Position numbers and translations under genes: made by a program. From Leisingera sp. SS27 (GTDB lineage Bacteria; Pseudomonadota; Alphaproteobacteria; Rhodobacterales; Rhodobacteraceae), in contig NZ_JAQNCY010000012.1 of the NCBI RefSeq assembly GCF_028368855.1, forward strand, positions 1 to 64,000: a stretch of DNA of 64,000 bases, in the 5' to 3' direction. Positions 8,285 to 16,582 of the stretch are shown here, one piece after another. Position 1 is the stretch's first letter; every line of letters begins with the position of its first letter. Under the pieces are notes generated by a model, which was not told the DNA's origin, did no database searches, and was given only the letters and a program-made list of their open reading frames with translations.

Positions 8285-8364
8285 ACCGGACTTGCGCAAG
8301 AGGCAAGGCAGGTGATGCCCGTTTAAACACTGCGCAAAATCCGTGCAAGTGGGGATCATGAGGA

Positions 8365-9363
8365 TTAATTCTGAATGCTGTTGGTAGTGCTAGGCAATTC
8401 GCCAAAGCGGGCGCGGTAGTGCTGGGAAAACCGGCCCAAGTGAGAGAACCCGCAGTCATAAGCAATACTGCTGACAGGCATTTTTACGTTTCTTGACAGC
8501 ATCAGGTAGCGGGCCAGATCGAGCCGCAGATCGCGCAAATATTCCATTGGGGTCAAGCCTAAGTGGTTGCGGAACCCGGCTTGCAGTGACCGGATGCTGC
8601 AGTCAGCTGCAGCGGCAATGGCCACAATCGAAAGGGGTTCGCAGACATTGGCGTGGATGTAATCCTGAGCACGCCGGATCTGGCGGTTGCTCCCGGAAGG
8701 ACGCGCGGCCAGAAGGTGGCGGATATTGCTTTGGTGGTGCGTCAGAAGACCTAGCATGAGCTGCTCTTCGATCAAATTCAGCTGCAACGCCTTCCAGCTT
8801 CCAAAGCCGGAATGGTTTTCTGTGGCGTTGATGCAGGCTGCTAACTGACGTGCCCACCTTTCCAGCTTGCCGCAGGAGATGGGAAGCGCCGTGTCGAAGA
8901 CAACAGTCTTGGAGAGAGACAAGCCGACAGCCTGCTCGGCAAGCCTGTGAAGGGCTACCCGGCTGATCTGCAGTAACAGCATACGGCAATCTGCATTCCA
9001 GGTCATCTGCGTGCCCAGGGTTGGGTTTAGGACCGTGGCCGTGCACTGGTCAGACGCCACCACAGCTTTGCCATTGGCCACAAGTGCCCCGCCACTGAGC
9101 GGAATCTGCACCAAGTAGAAATCCTCAAGATCACCGGGGTCTATGCGCATCTCAGATCCGTAACTCAGATAATTGAGTGACAAAGCCTGCCCGCGCACGT
9201 GGTTAAAGCGGGCACCGGTTCCCCGGTAGGGTTCAGCAGGAAGGAGATGATGATCGCAGAATTTCTGCGCCACCAGCTCACGCACTTGGTCGAAGTCATG
9301 GCTGTGGAATTGCCGCCAAGCACGCAGAGGCTCATATGCTTTTGAAGATTGCAGCATCCGCAT
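8365..9363 (-). CDS. AraC-family transcriptional regulator
   Basis: 332 residues. The N-terminal half looks like the AraC-binding-like (PF14525) sensor, with GGALVANGKAVVASDQCTA; the C-terminal 100 residues hold two helix-turn-helix units typical of AraC/XylS proteins: PLSIVAIAAAADCSIRSLQ and, after GLTPMEYLRDLRLDLAR, SSIAYDCGFSHLGRFSQHYR. It is divergent from the cupin-monooxygenase pair starting at 9489, with 125 bases between, so it probably controls that pair in response to its substrate. The effector is not known. Confidence 0.92.
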   Translation of the reverse strand: MRMLQSSKAYEPLRAWRQFHSHDFDQVRELVAQKFCDHHLLPAEPYRGTGARFNHVRGQALSLNYLSYGSEMRIDPGDLEDFYLVQIPLSGGALVANGKAVVASDQCTATVLNPTLGTQMTWNADCRMLLLQISRVALHRLAEQAVGLSLSKTVVFDTALPISCGKLERWARQLAACINATENHSGFGSWKALQLNLIEEQLMLGLLTHHQSNIRHLLAARPSGSNRQIRRAQDYIHANVCEPLSIVAIAAAADCSIRSLQAGFRNHLGLTPMEYLRDLRLDLARYLMLSRNVKMPVSSIAYDCGFSHLGRFSQHYRARFGELPSTTNSIQN

Positions 9364-9488
9364 ATCTGTAGCTTAACACTGTTTCCTGGTCAGGCAACGG
9401 CACCAGTATGCGCTTATTTTCGCATTCTGGATAATCCTTTTCGTGGACTGCCCCTAGGCTTTTGAATGAGCTGATAAGGGAGGAACAA

Positions 9489-9932
9489 ATGGCTCAGGAA
9501 CAGGGAATTACCAAGGCCGCTGACGGATTGAGCGGCACATCCTGGAATGTGGTCGGGCATATGTACACGCCCAAGCTGCATAGTGAAAACGCTTTTGTCT
9601 GGCACGCCATCATTCCGGACGGGACCTTTGTGCCGCCGCATGTCCATCCGACCCAGGATGAATGGATCACCATGCTGGAAGGCACTCTGGACGTTGAATT
9701 CGGCGGCGATGTCTACCAGGCCGGGCCGGGTGATACCGTGCGGATGCCGATGGGCGTGGCGCACGGTATTTTCAATCGCTCGGGGAGCGAAGCGTCTTGC
9801 GTCTTCGGAGTGGCCCCGTCGAGGAAGTTGTATGATTTGTTCTGTGCGCTGGATGGCGTCACCGACCCGGAGGAGCTGGTGCGGCTATCAGCCCTGCATG
9901 AGGTCGATTTCCTGCCGCCCCCAGTGGAATAA
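9489..9932 (+). CDS. Small single-domain cupin protein
   Basis: 147 residues from the ATG at 9489, chosen because AGGGAGG stands directly before it; an upstream in-frame ATG at 9462 has no such site. Cupin motif 1 is visible as PPHVHPTQDEWITMLEGTLD and motif 2 as GPGDTVRMPMGVAHGIFNRS, giving three histidines and one glutamate for metal binding. It may be a dioxygenase, isomerase or simple binding protein. It is 11 bases upstream of an FAD monooxygenase gene and divergent from an AraC regulator, so the three likely act on one compound. Confidence 0.88.
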   Translation: MAQEQGITKAADGLSGTSWNVVGHMYTPKLHSENAFVWHAIIPDGTFVPPHVHPTQDEWITMLEGTLDVEFGGDVYQAGPGDTVRMPMGVAHGIFNRSGSEASCVFGVAPSRKLYDLFCALDGVTDPEELVRLSALHEVDFLPPPVE

Positions 9933-9943
9933 GGTATGCGGAC

Positions 9944-11431
9944 ATGGTGAAGCGAAAGACGGTCGCAGTGATTGGCGGCGGGGTGAGCGGGCTGGCGGCA
10001 GCCAAGGCTTTTGCCGAAAAGGGGCATCAGGTACTGGGGTTTGAGCGCAGCCATGACCTTGGCGGTGTTTGGGAACCATCGCGGTCTTATCCCGGTGTGC
10101 AGACGCAGTCGCCCAAGGATCTGTACTGCTATACCGACCATCCAATGCCGGATGATTACCCGGAATGGCCCAAGGGGCCGCAGGTGCATGCCTATCTGCA
10201 TTCCTATGCAGACAAGCACGATCTGCACCGGCTGTTCCAGCTGAACACCAACGTGCTGGAGATGGACCGGCGTCCGGACGGTCAGCCGGGCTGGCGGCTG
10301 GTGATTGAGGCGGGTGGCGAGACCCGGGTTCAGGACGTGGATTTCGCGGTGGTCTGCACCGGACAGTTTTCCGAGAAGAACATCCTGACCCATCCTGGGC
10401 AGGAGGCCTTCACCGCGCAGGGCGGAGAGGTGATGCACTCCTCGGAGTACCTTGATCCGGAGCACGCGCGCGACAAGCGGGTGGTGGTGCTGGGCGGCTC
10501 GAAATCCGCGACCGACGTGGCGGTGAATGCGGCGCAGAACGGCGCCAGGCAGGTGCATCTGGTCTACCGGCAGAATGTCTGGCGGGTGCCGTATTTTGTC
10601 GGCGGCATCAACTTCAAGAAGCTGCTCTACATGCGGGCGCAGGAGGTGCAGTTCAACGGCTGGGGCCGCAGCTGGCTGTATAAAGCCTTTTATGGCCTGG
10701 CCAAGCCGCTGATCTGGGCGAATTTCCGCGGGTTAGAGACACTTTTGAAGCTGCAGCTGGGGCTGAAAAAGTGGGACATGGTGCCGGATATCCCGATCGA
10801 AAAGGACGTCTCCTGCTCTGTGCCGATCGTGACGCCGGGTCTGTTCGAAGGCTTCAAGGACGGCTCAATCCAGCCGCATCGCACCACACTCTCGCACTAC
10901 GATGGTGACGAAATCGTGCTGGAGACTGGCGAGCGTATCGGCGCGGACCTGGTGATTTCTGCCGTCGGCTGGAAGCTGGGTATTCCCTATCTGGCGCAGC
11001 AGCATCTGGACAAGCTGATCGAGGCGGACGGCCAGTACCGGACCTATCGCCTTGCGGTGAACCCGGACCTGCCGGAAATGGGTTTTGTCGGGTTTAATTC
11101 CAGTTTCTGCACGATTCTTTCGGCTGAGATGGTTGCGAATTGGCTGGTGCGTTATGCCGATGGAAAGCTGGCGCGTCAGCCCTCGCGGGAGGAGATGGAC
11201 AAAAACATCCAGATGATGCTCGACTGGCGCCGCAAGGAGCGGCCGGCGGCGCAAATCTATGGCGGGCTGTGCTCGGCACCTTTCCATTTCAAGCACTTCG
11301 ATGAGCTGCTGATGGATATGGGGGCAACACAGTGGAAGCGGTCCAATCCACTTGTGGAGCAATTCGCGCCGCCGGACGCCAGCGCCTATGGCCGGTTCCT
11401 GGCAACGGCTCCGCACTATCAGGCAGCCTGA
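9944..11431 (+). CDS. Flavin-containing monooxygenase-like NAD(P)/FAD oxidoreductase
   Basis: 495 residues. The FAD-binding Rossmann motif is at the N-terminus (VIGGGVSGLAAAKAF), the second nucleotide-binding motif VVVLGGSKSATDVAVNAA lies near residue 180, and FSEKNILTHPG resembles the family linker before it. The order fits class B flavoprotein monooxygenases (FMO/Baeyer-Villiger group), which use NADPH and O2 to oxygenate N, S or carbonyl groups. It is in an operon with the cupin gene. The FMO fingerprint FxGxxxHxxx(Y/F) is not clearly kept, so the reaction is uncertain. Confidence 0.85.
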   Translation: MVKRKTVAVIGGGVSGLAAAKAFAEKGHQVLGFERSHDLGGVWEPSRSYPGVQTQSPKDLYCYTDHPMPDDYPEWPKGPQVHAYLHSYADKHDLHRLFQLNTNVLEMDRRPDGQPGWRLVIEAGGETRVQDVDFAVVCTGQFSEKNILTHPGQEAFTAQGGEVMHSSEYLDPEHARDKRVVVLGGSKSATDVAVNAAQNGARQVHLVYRQNVWRVPYFVGGINFKKLLYMRAQEVQFNGWGRSWLYKAFYGLAKPLIWANFRGLETLLKLQLGLKKWDMVPDIPIEKDVSCSVPIVTPGLFEGFKDGSIQPHRTTLSHYDGDEIVLETGERIGADLVISAVGWKLGIPYLAQQHLDKLIEADGQYRTYRLAVNPDLPEMGFVGFNSSFCTILSAEMVANWLVRYADGKLARQPSREEMDKNIQMMLDWRRKERPAAQIYGGLCSAPFHFKHFDELLMDMGATQWKRSNPLVEQFAPPDASAYGRFLATAPHYQAA

Positions 11432-11527
11432 AGTCTGCCCTTGCGCCTGCCGGAAACGGTGGGCGCTCAAGCTTTCAGGATCGTGCGAAGACCGCGATTC
11501 TGTGTGCAGATTTCCGATAAGGGGGAA

Positions 11528-11614
11528 TGGTGCCCAGGAGAGGACTCGAACCTCCACGTCCATACGGACACTAGCACCTGAAGCTAGCGCGTCTACCAAT
11601 TCCGCCACCTGGGC
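11528..11614 (-). tRNA. tRNA-Leu (anticodon CAG)
   Basis: An 87-base class II tRNA on the minus strand with encoded CCA: acceptor GCCCAGG/CCTGGGC, anticodon stem CTAGC/GCTAG around TTCAGGT (anticodon CAG, reads CTG), a long variable arm, and T-arm with GTTCGAG. Confidence 0.97.
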
Positions 11615-11782
11615 AGGTGTCGTGGAACCGGCGTATACGCGGAGTCGCAGGCAGCGTCAAACGGAAAATGTGAATCTGTGGAGTTTTTCGGGAACGCACG
11701 TGAAGTTTCGTTTTCCTGTTTAAATACAACATATTGACGAACTCACTCGGATCTTCATCATCTTGCATTTCCGTGTATCGGT

Positions 11783-11796
11783 TTGATCCTGCGCAA
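11783..11796 (+). promoter_or_regulatory. Weak Fnr-like sequence upstream of hemN
   Basis: TTGAT-CCTG-CGCAA keeps a perfect left half and 3 of 5 bases of the right half of the Fnr box. hemN genes of this family are often FnrL-controlled. However the centre is only 41 bases before the start codon, which would leave almost no leader, so this is weak. Confidence 0.25.
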
Positions 11797-11830
11797 AGAG
11801 GCGGATCTGCAAAAGAGGCATAGGAAAGTC

Positions 11831-13186
11831 ATGAAACAGATTGACCGCTTCCAAGCCCTTGGACTGTTTGACAGCCGGGTGCCCCGCTACACCTCTTATC
11901 CGACCGCGCCGGTGTTCTCTGCAGCCGTTGGTGCCGCGGAGCAGGCCCGCGAGCTGCAGGCTCTGGATCCGGATGTGCCGGTTTCGGTCTACCTGCATAT
12001 CCCGTTCTGCGAGCGGCTGTGCTGGTTTTGCGCCTGCCGCACCCAAGGCACCCAGACGCTGAGCCCGGTCGAGAGCTATATCGGCACGCTGGAGCAGGAG
12101 CTGAAGCTGGTGGCGCCGCTTCTGCCCAAAGGCTTGCGTATGGGGCGGATGCATTGGGGCGGCGGCACCCCGACCATCTTGCCACCCGCTTTGATCCACC
12201 GGCTGGCACAGGCGGTGAAGGCAGTGTTCCCTCATACTGACGACTGGGAATTCTCGGTGGAGATCGACCCGACCATGGTGGACCGGGACAAGATTGCGGC
12301 TCTGGCGGCGGAAGGCATGAACCGTGCCAGCATCGGCATCCAGGATTTCGATCCGTTGGTGCAGCAGGCGATCGGCCGGGCGCAGCCGTTTGAGGTGACC
12401 AAGGCCTGTGTCGAAGACCTACGCGCAGCGGGCATCAACTCGCTGAATGCCGATCTGGTCTATGGCCTGCCGCACCAGACGCAGGCGCGGATGGCGGACA
12501 CGGTGGAGAAGGTGCTGAGCCTGAACCCCGACCGGCTGGCGCTGTTCGGGTACGCGCATGTTCCGTGGGTGGCCAAGCGGCAAAAGCTGATCAAGGAAGA
12601 GACGCTGCCAGACGACCTTTCCCGTTACCATCTGGCCGGGCTGGCGGCGGAAAAATTCGCAGAGGCAGGTTTCACCGCAATCGGCATCGACCATTTTGCC
12701 AAACCTGGCGACGGACTGGAGGTAGCGGCTCGCACTGGACATCTGCGCCGCAATTTCCAAGGTTATACAGATGACACTTGCCCAACGCTGATTGGTTTTG
12801 GCGCGTCGTCGATCTCCCGCTTTTCTGGTGGTTATATCCAGAACGCCGCTGCAACACCTGCCTATGTTCAGCGGGTAGAAGCCGGGCAGCTGACTGGGGC
12901 ACGCGGCCATGTGATGACTCAGGAGGATCTGTTGCGCGGCCGTTCCATTGAGATGCTGATGTGCGAGTTCCGTCTGGACCGGGCAGAGCTGCGGCTGCGC
13001 TTTGGAGATCTGGCGGCAAGCCTGGATGCGGATCTGGCCCAGATCGCGGCACGGTTCGGTGATCTGGTGATCCTGGATGAGGATGTGTTGGAAATCCTGC
13101 CCGAGGGCCGGCCGCTGACCCGGATCATCGCCAGCTGCTTCGATGCCCACGTTCCCGAAGGCGTGCGCTACAGCCGGGCGTCTTGA
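11831..13186 (+). CDS. hemN: Oxygen-independent coproporphyrinogen III oxidase
   Basis: 451 residues from the ATG at 11831 (AGGAAAG upstream), the usual length. HIPFCERLCWFCAC holds C60, C64 and C67, the CX3CX2C cysteines that bind the radical-SAM [4Fe-4S] cluster, and HWGGGTPT follows, the SAM-binding glycine motif of HemN. The enzyme makes two radical decarboxylations of coproporphyrinogen III to protoporphyrinogen IX without oxygen, so haem can be made during anoxic growth. This fits the nirK-nirV pair downstream, which converges on it. A strong hairpin at 13216-13240 follows. Confidence 0.95.
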   Translation: MKQIDRFQALGLFDSRVPRYTSYPTAPVFSAAVGAAEQARELQALDPDVPVSVYLHIPFCERLCWFCACRTQGTQTLSPVESYIGTLEQELKLVAPLLPKGLRMGRMHWGGGTPTILPPALIHRLAQAVKAVFPHTDDWEFSVEIDPTMVDRDKIAALAAEGMNRASIGIQDFDPLVQQAIGRAQPFEVTKACVEDLRAAGINSLNADLVYGLPHQTQARMADTVEKVLSLNPDRLALFGYAHVPWVAKRQKLIKEETLPDDLSRYHLAGLAAEKFAEAGFTAIGIDHFAKPGDGLEVAARTGHLRRNFQGYTDDTCPTLIGFGASSISRFSGGYIQNAAATPAYVQRVEAGQLTGARGHVMTQEDLLRGRSIEMLMCEFRLDRAELRLRFGDLAASLDADLAQIAARFGDLVILDEDVLEILPEGRPLTRIIASCFDAHVPEGVRYSRAS

Positions 13187-13215
13187 TCCGGTATCAAAAT
13201 GCCCCCGCCTGTTTC

Positions 13216-13240
13216 AGGACCTCCTGCCAGAGGTCCTTTT
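13216..13240 (+). terminator. Intrinsic terminator of hemN
   Basis: AGGACCTC (13216-13223) pairs perfectly with GAGGTCCT (13230-13237) around a 6-base loop and runs into TTTT. Confidence 0.8.
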
Positions 13241-13331
13241 CAGTTGGGCGAGGCGCTGTGCTGATGCACAGCGCGGCCATCCGCATCAACGGATCTCGCT
13301 CGTTGGCACCCGGTAAAGGGCTTGGGCAATG

Positions 13332-14126
13332 TCAGCCGTCTTTCACTAGCCGGAACCCCAGATAATCCGGCGGCAGCCCGACAGCGCACCCACCTACACT
13401 TGCGTCGCGGATGAAGTCGATCACCACGGCCCGGTGGCGGCCGCCAGTAATGCGAGCACTGCAATATGGGTCTCCAAGCTGGAGAGTGCCGTCTTTGGTG
13501 ACTTCACCGTTCTGCATGCAGCCGCCGGTCCATTCCCAGATGTTGCCGCCAAGACCAGTGAGTCCGTTGCTATTGGCACCGGGTTCGCTTTTTGGATCCT
13601 GCGCAGGCCCGGGCAGCCCGCGCAGGGTGACCCCTCGGTCATATTGGCGCAGCCAGCGCTGGGCCGGGTCTCCGCTATCCGTTTCAACGGCTTCGTCGCC
13701 GAAAATTTCTGCTGCTGCCAGCTGCCATTCAGCCTCGTCCGGAAGACGCCAGCTGTGGCCGGTCTCCTGGGAGTACCAATGGGCATAGGCGGTCGCGTCG
13801 TGCCAGCTGACGTGTGTCTGCGCCTGTCCGCCGTCCGCCGGAACACTGTCTGCCTTTTTGCAGGCACCTGCTGCCACGCAAGCGGCGTATTCACTGCCGG
13901 AAACTTGATGCTTCATGATCTCAAAAGCGGCCACTGGACGTAGCTGTTCCGGCGGCACCACGCTTTTGCCGTTGCGGTGAAAGTTCCCGATGGGACGGTA
14001 AGCAATGGTATCCGCTGCGATGAATACGGTTTCCGCACCCGGTGCCGGATCTTTGGCCGTTGAAAACCAAAAGCCCGGAACGCCAATAGCGGCGGCCAGT
14101 CCGGCGGCGATCAGCTCTATTTTCAT
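13332..14126 (-). CDS. nirV: NirV-like formylglycine-generating-enzyme family protein
   Basis: 264 residues, beginning with a hydrophobic segment (MKIELIAAGLAAAIGVPGFW) that anchors or exports it. The rest is the FGE-sulfatase (SUMF1) domain: MKHQVSGSEYAACVAAGAC, SWHDATAYAHWYSQETGHSW, LPDEAEWQLAAAE, GGNIWEWTGGC and YLGFRLVKDG at the end. Copper nitrite reductase operons often carry this gene as nirV, whose exact role is not settled. It follows nirK after a 75-base gap with a hairpin and has its own GAAGGGA ribosome site. Confidence 0.88.
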   Translation of the reverse strand: MKIELIAAGLAAAIGVPGFWFSTAKDPAPGAETVFIAADTIAYRPIGNFHRNGKSVVPPEQLRPVAAFEIMKHQVSGSEYAACVAAGACKKADSVPADGGQAQTHVSWHDATAYAHWYSQETGHSWRLPDEAEWQLAAAEIFGDEAVETDSGDPAQRWLRQYDRGVTLRGLPGPAQDPKSEPGANSNGLTGLGGNIWEWTGGCMQNGEVTKDGTLQLGDPYCSARITGGRHRAVVIDFIRDASVGGCAVGLPPDYLGFRLVKDG

Positions 14127-14150
14127 GTCAGCGTCCCTTCAAGCAAAAGC

Positions 14151-14175
14151 GGGCGGCCGCGTTGTGCAGCCGCCC
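14151..14175 (-). terminator. Hairpin between nirK and nirV
   Basis: GGGCGGC (14151-14157) pairs with GCCGCCC (14169-14175). Read on the minus strand it is followed by GCTTTTGCTT, so it may end part of the nirK transcripts before nirV. Confidence 0.5.
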
Positions 14176-14201
14176 GGTCCAGTTTCACATCCAGCCGAAG
14201 G

Positions 14202-15326
14202 TCAGGAGCCGGAGTATTCGGTCGGGGCGACCACCTGTTCCATCAGGTCGTTGTTCCATTCGCCTTCGACCACCACGTGTGCGGTTGCGCCAAGGTTCAC
14301 AGCCTCAATCAGGTTGTGGTTCACATAGGCGTAGACGCCTGGCTGCAGGAACTCATAGAGCGCAGCCCCGGCAGAGCCGCCGCGGATGAACCAGGTTTCC
14401 AGATCGCGGTCCGGCACGTTGTTGAACTTGCCGGCTTCCCAGACCAGGTCGCCGTGGCCGCCGATAAGGTGCGGACGGCTGTCGCGGTTGGCCTGGCTGT
14501 GCACGAACAGCACTTTCTCGCCCTGTTTCGCCTTCATGGCATTTTCGCCGGTCAGCGCGCCAACCGCGCCATTGAAAACAACATGGCTGGGGATCAGCCC
14601 GTTCATCACCTCAAGGGTGTCGGGGTAGCTTTCGCCAACGTCCTCATAGCGGATGTAGTCGCCGTTCTCGTCCTTCGGAATGTAGAACTCGTTTTCACCG
14701 ATGTAGTAAACGCGGTCGTATTTAACCGGATTGCCCTTGTGGTCCGACAGCCCTTCGCGCGGCAGCACCATAATGGTGCCAGCCATGCCCGAGGCGACGT
14801 GCCAGGGGATCATGGGGCCGCCCGGCGCGCAGTGGTAGACAAAGGTGCCAGGGCGGGTGGCCTTGAAGCGCAGCACGGTCTTCTCGCCCGGGTTCACCAA
14901 GGTCAGCGCGCCGCCGCCCAGGGCGCCGGTTGCAGCGTGGAAGTCGATATTGTGCTGCAGCATGTTTTCCGGCGGGTTGATCAGGGTGAGTTCGACATAA
15001 TCGCCTTCATGCACCACCATCATCGGACCGGGGATGGAGCCGTCAAAGGTCATGCCCTGCAGGTAAGCGCCTTGGTCGACCTCAATCTCTTTCTCGACGA
15101 TCTTCATCTCGAATTCGACGATCCGGGGTTCGCCCGGTGCAACCTGTTCGTGCTCATGAACGAAGGGCGGTGCGACCAGTTCGCGCTTGATGCGCTGGAG
15201 GCTGGACAGGTCCACAGGCGCGGCGGCCTCGTGAACTGTGGTGCTTTCGGCCTTGGCGGCTTTGGCAAGTACAGGCAGCGCTGCTACGCCGGCTGCCCCC
15301 ATCAGTGCGGCTCTGCGGGTCAGCAT
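14202..15326 (-). CDS. nirK: Copper-containing nitrite reductase
   Basis: 374 residues from the ATG at 15326, preceded by AAAGGAGA; a longer frame from 15350 has no ribosome site. A Tat signal ([18 protein letters not shown]) exports the folded protein. Two cupredoxin domains follow. Type 1 copper ligands are H125, C166, H176 and M181 in [17 protein letters not shown]; type 2 ligands are H130 (HNIDFH), H165 and a histidine in HLIGGHGD. The enzyme reduces nitrite to nitric oxide in the periplasm, fed by a small cytochrome or cupredoxin. No NO reductase genes are adjacent. An Fnr-type box lies upstream. Confidence 0.97.
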   Translation of the reverse strand: MLTRRAALMGAAGVAALPVLAKAAKAESTTVHEAAAPVDLSSLQRIKRELVAPPFVHEHEQVAPGEPRIVEFEMKIVEKEIEVDQGAYLQGMTFDGSIPGPMMVVHEGDYVELTLINPPENMLQHNIDFHAATGALGGGALTLVNPGEKTVLRFKATRPGTFVYHCAPGGPMIPWHVASGMAGTIMVLPREGLSDHKGNPVKYDRVYYIGENEFYIPKDENGDYIRYEDVGESYPDTLEVMNGLIPSHVVFNGAVGALTGENAMKAKQGEKVLFVHSQANRDSRPHLIGGHGDLVWEAGKFNNVPDRDLETWFIRGGSAGAALYEFLQPGVYAYVNHNLIEAVNLGATAHVVVEGEWNNDLMEQVVAPTEYSGS

Positions 15327-15366
15327 GATATTCTCCTTTCGGTGTCTCATTTGCTGTGTTGCCTGG

Positions 15367-15372
15367 ACTTTA
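15367..15372 (-). promoter_or_regulatory. Candidate -10 hexamer of nirK
   Basis: Read on the minus strand this is TAAAGT (4 of 6 to TATAAT). It would start transcription near 15360, which is 41-42 bases from the centre of the Fnr-type box, the spacing of class II activated promoters. Confidence 0.45.
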
Positions 15373-15394
15373 GTTCCGCGGACGGCGCCGGATA

Positions 15395-15408
15395 TTGCTC
15401 TTGATCAA
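15395..15408 (-). promoter_or_regulatory. Fnr/Nnr-type activator box of nirK
   Basis: On the minus strand it reads TTGATCAAGAGCAA, 9 of 10 to TTGAT-N4-ATCAA, centred 75 bases before the nirK start. Crp/Fnr-family activators that sense low oxygen or nitric oxide (FnrL, Nnr, DnrD) bind such sites. Which one acts here is not shown. Confidence 0.7.
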
Positions 15409-15559
15409 CCTTCGATAAGGTTTCTCGATGTCGAGATAAGAGGTTTTTAAGATGCAGGTTTTAACCGCGCCTCGTGGGGGAAGCTCATTGAGTGCAATCG
15501 TATAAGGGCCGGGAGGGTAATGGTGTGGCGCAAAGGGGAACTGCCGGCAAATTTAATTG

Positions 15560-15575
15560 TTAAGTCCGGATTAAC
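15560..15575 (+). promoter_or_regulatory. CtrA box upstream of motB (perfect match)
   Basis: TTAAGTCCGGATTAAC is a full TTAA-N7-TTAAC site, the consensus of the cell-cycle regulator CtrA that switches on flagellar genes in many alphaproteobacteria. It ends 46 bases before the chosen motB start. Confidence 0.7.
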
Positions 15576-15621
15576 GGGCTGGCTGCTATCCCGGTGATGG
15601 GTGAAAAAAGTGGTGGTGGAT

Positions 15622-16458
15622 ATGAGCGCACAGAGCAATGTGGCGCCCATTATCATCAAGAAGAAAAAAGTCAGTGGTGGCGATGGTCATCACGGCGGTG
15701 CATGGAAGGTGGCTTATGCCGACTTCGTGACCGCGATGATGGCCTTCTTTATGCTGATGTGGCTGCTGAACGCGACGACTGAAAAACAACGTAAAGGGCT
15801 GGCGGATTATTTCTCGCCGTCGATTCCCCTCAGCCGGATTTCCGGCGGCGGAAACGGTGCGTTCCAAGGGGACAGTATGTTCACCGAGGATATCCAGCCG
15901 CAATCCGGCACCGGGGCGACCGACGTCAATCCGGCGAACGCTCAGAAGGCGCAGGGCGATACCGGTGTAGAGTCTGATGACAAACGGGAACAGGAAGATG
16001 ACAAGTTCCGTGCGATTGAGGAGCAGTTGTCCGGGCGCGGCGGCGAGAGCATGGTGTCTACCGCGATGTCACGCCACATAGTAACACGGGTAACTGACGA
16101 AGGGCTGATCATTGAGCTGTTTGCCAGCGACAACGCACCGCTGTTCGAAGAGGGCCGGGCAGATCCGACGGCCTTGTTCCGCGACCTGGTCAGAATGATT
16201 GCTCGCGTGTCTGGAGGTGTGACCAACCATGTTGCAGTTGGTGGCCATATCCGGTCGCATCCTGTGGTGTTGGCAAAGAACCCGGTTTGGGAACTGTCTC
16301 ATGACCGGGCCGATGAAACCCGCAAGCTTCTCGAATCAGGCGGGCTGGCGGCGTCCCGAATTGAGCGCGTGACCGGCCATGCCGACCGCAAGCTGGCAGT
16401 CAGCAACCCTATGGCAGCGCGCAACGACAGGATCGAAATCATCCTTTTGCGGGATTAA
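15622..16458 (+). CDS. motB: Flagellar motor stator protein MotB (OmpA domain)
   Basis: 278 residues from the ATG at 15622; a GTG at 15601 is also possible and would add seven residues. The cytosolic lead (PIIIKKKKVSGGD) is followed by the single helix WKVAYADFVTAMMAFFMLMW, which contains the proton-binding aspartate, and the plug region. The C-terminal OmpA-like domain, from about residue 140, binds peptidoglycan and ends with HADRKLAVSNPMAARNDRIE. MotB pairs with MotA to make the stator; here motA is 11 kb away at 27017. It opens the flagellar locus and sits behind a perfect CtrA box. Confidence 0.92.
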   Translation: MSAQSNVAPIIIKKKKVSGGDGHHGGAWKVAYADFVTAMMAFFMLMWLLNATTEKQRKGLADYFSPSIPLSRISGGGNGAFQGDSMFTEDIQPQSGTGATDVNPANAQKAQGDTGVESDDKREQEDDKFRAIEEQLSGRGGESMVSTAMSRHIVTRVTDEGLIIELFASDNAPLFEEGRADPTALFRDLVRMIARVSGGVTNHVAVGGHIRSHPVVLAKNPVWELSHDRADETRKLLESGGLAASRIERVTGHADRKLAVSNPMAARNDRIEIILLRD

Positions 16459-16510
16459 ATCCGCCAAAACCGGGAAATCGGCGGCCGTCGGATGAGTCAT
16501 ATTTTATCTG

Positions 16511-16525
16511 TTAGCCGCCCGTTAA
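16511..16525 (+). promoter_or_regulatory. CtrA-like box upstream of flgE
   Basis: TTAG-CCGCCCG-TTAA matches TTAA-N7-TTAA at 7 of 8 positions and ends 57 bases before the flgE start, in the 124-base gap after motB. Confidence 0.5.
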
Positions 16526-16582
16526 TCGCTCATGCGCTAGCTGTTGCATCCAGAATGATTAGATGCAGCAGAAAGGCGTGCT

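Noticed and set aside
8209-8359. A peptide-like frame crossing the tRNA-Thr gene.
   Set aside because: It is the usual artefact of translating a tRNA; the cloverleaf is complete.
11783-11796. Fnr box before hemN as a firm regulatory site.
   Set aside because: Only 8 of 10 bases match and spacing would place the start of transcription at the start codon; kept as a low-confidence feature only.
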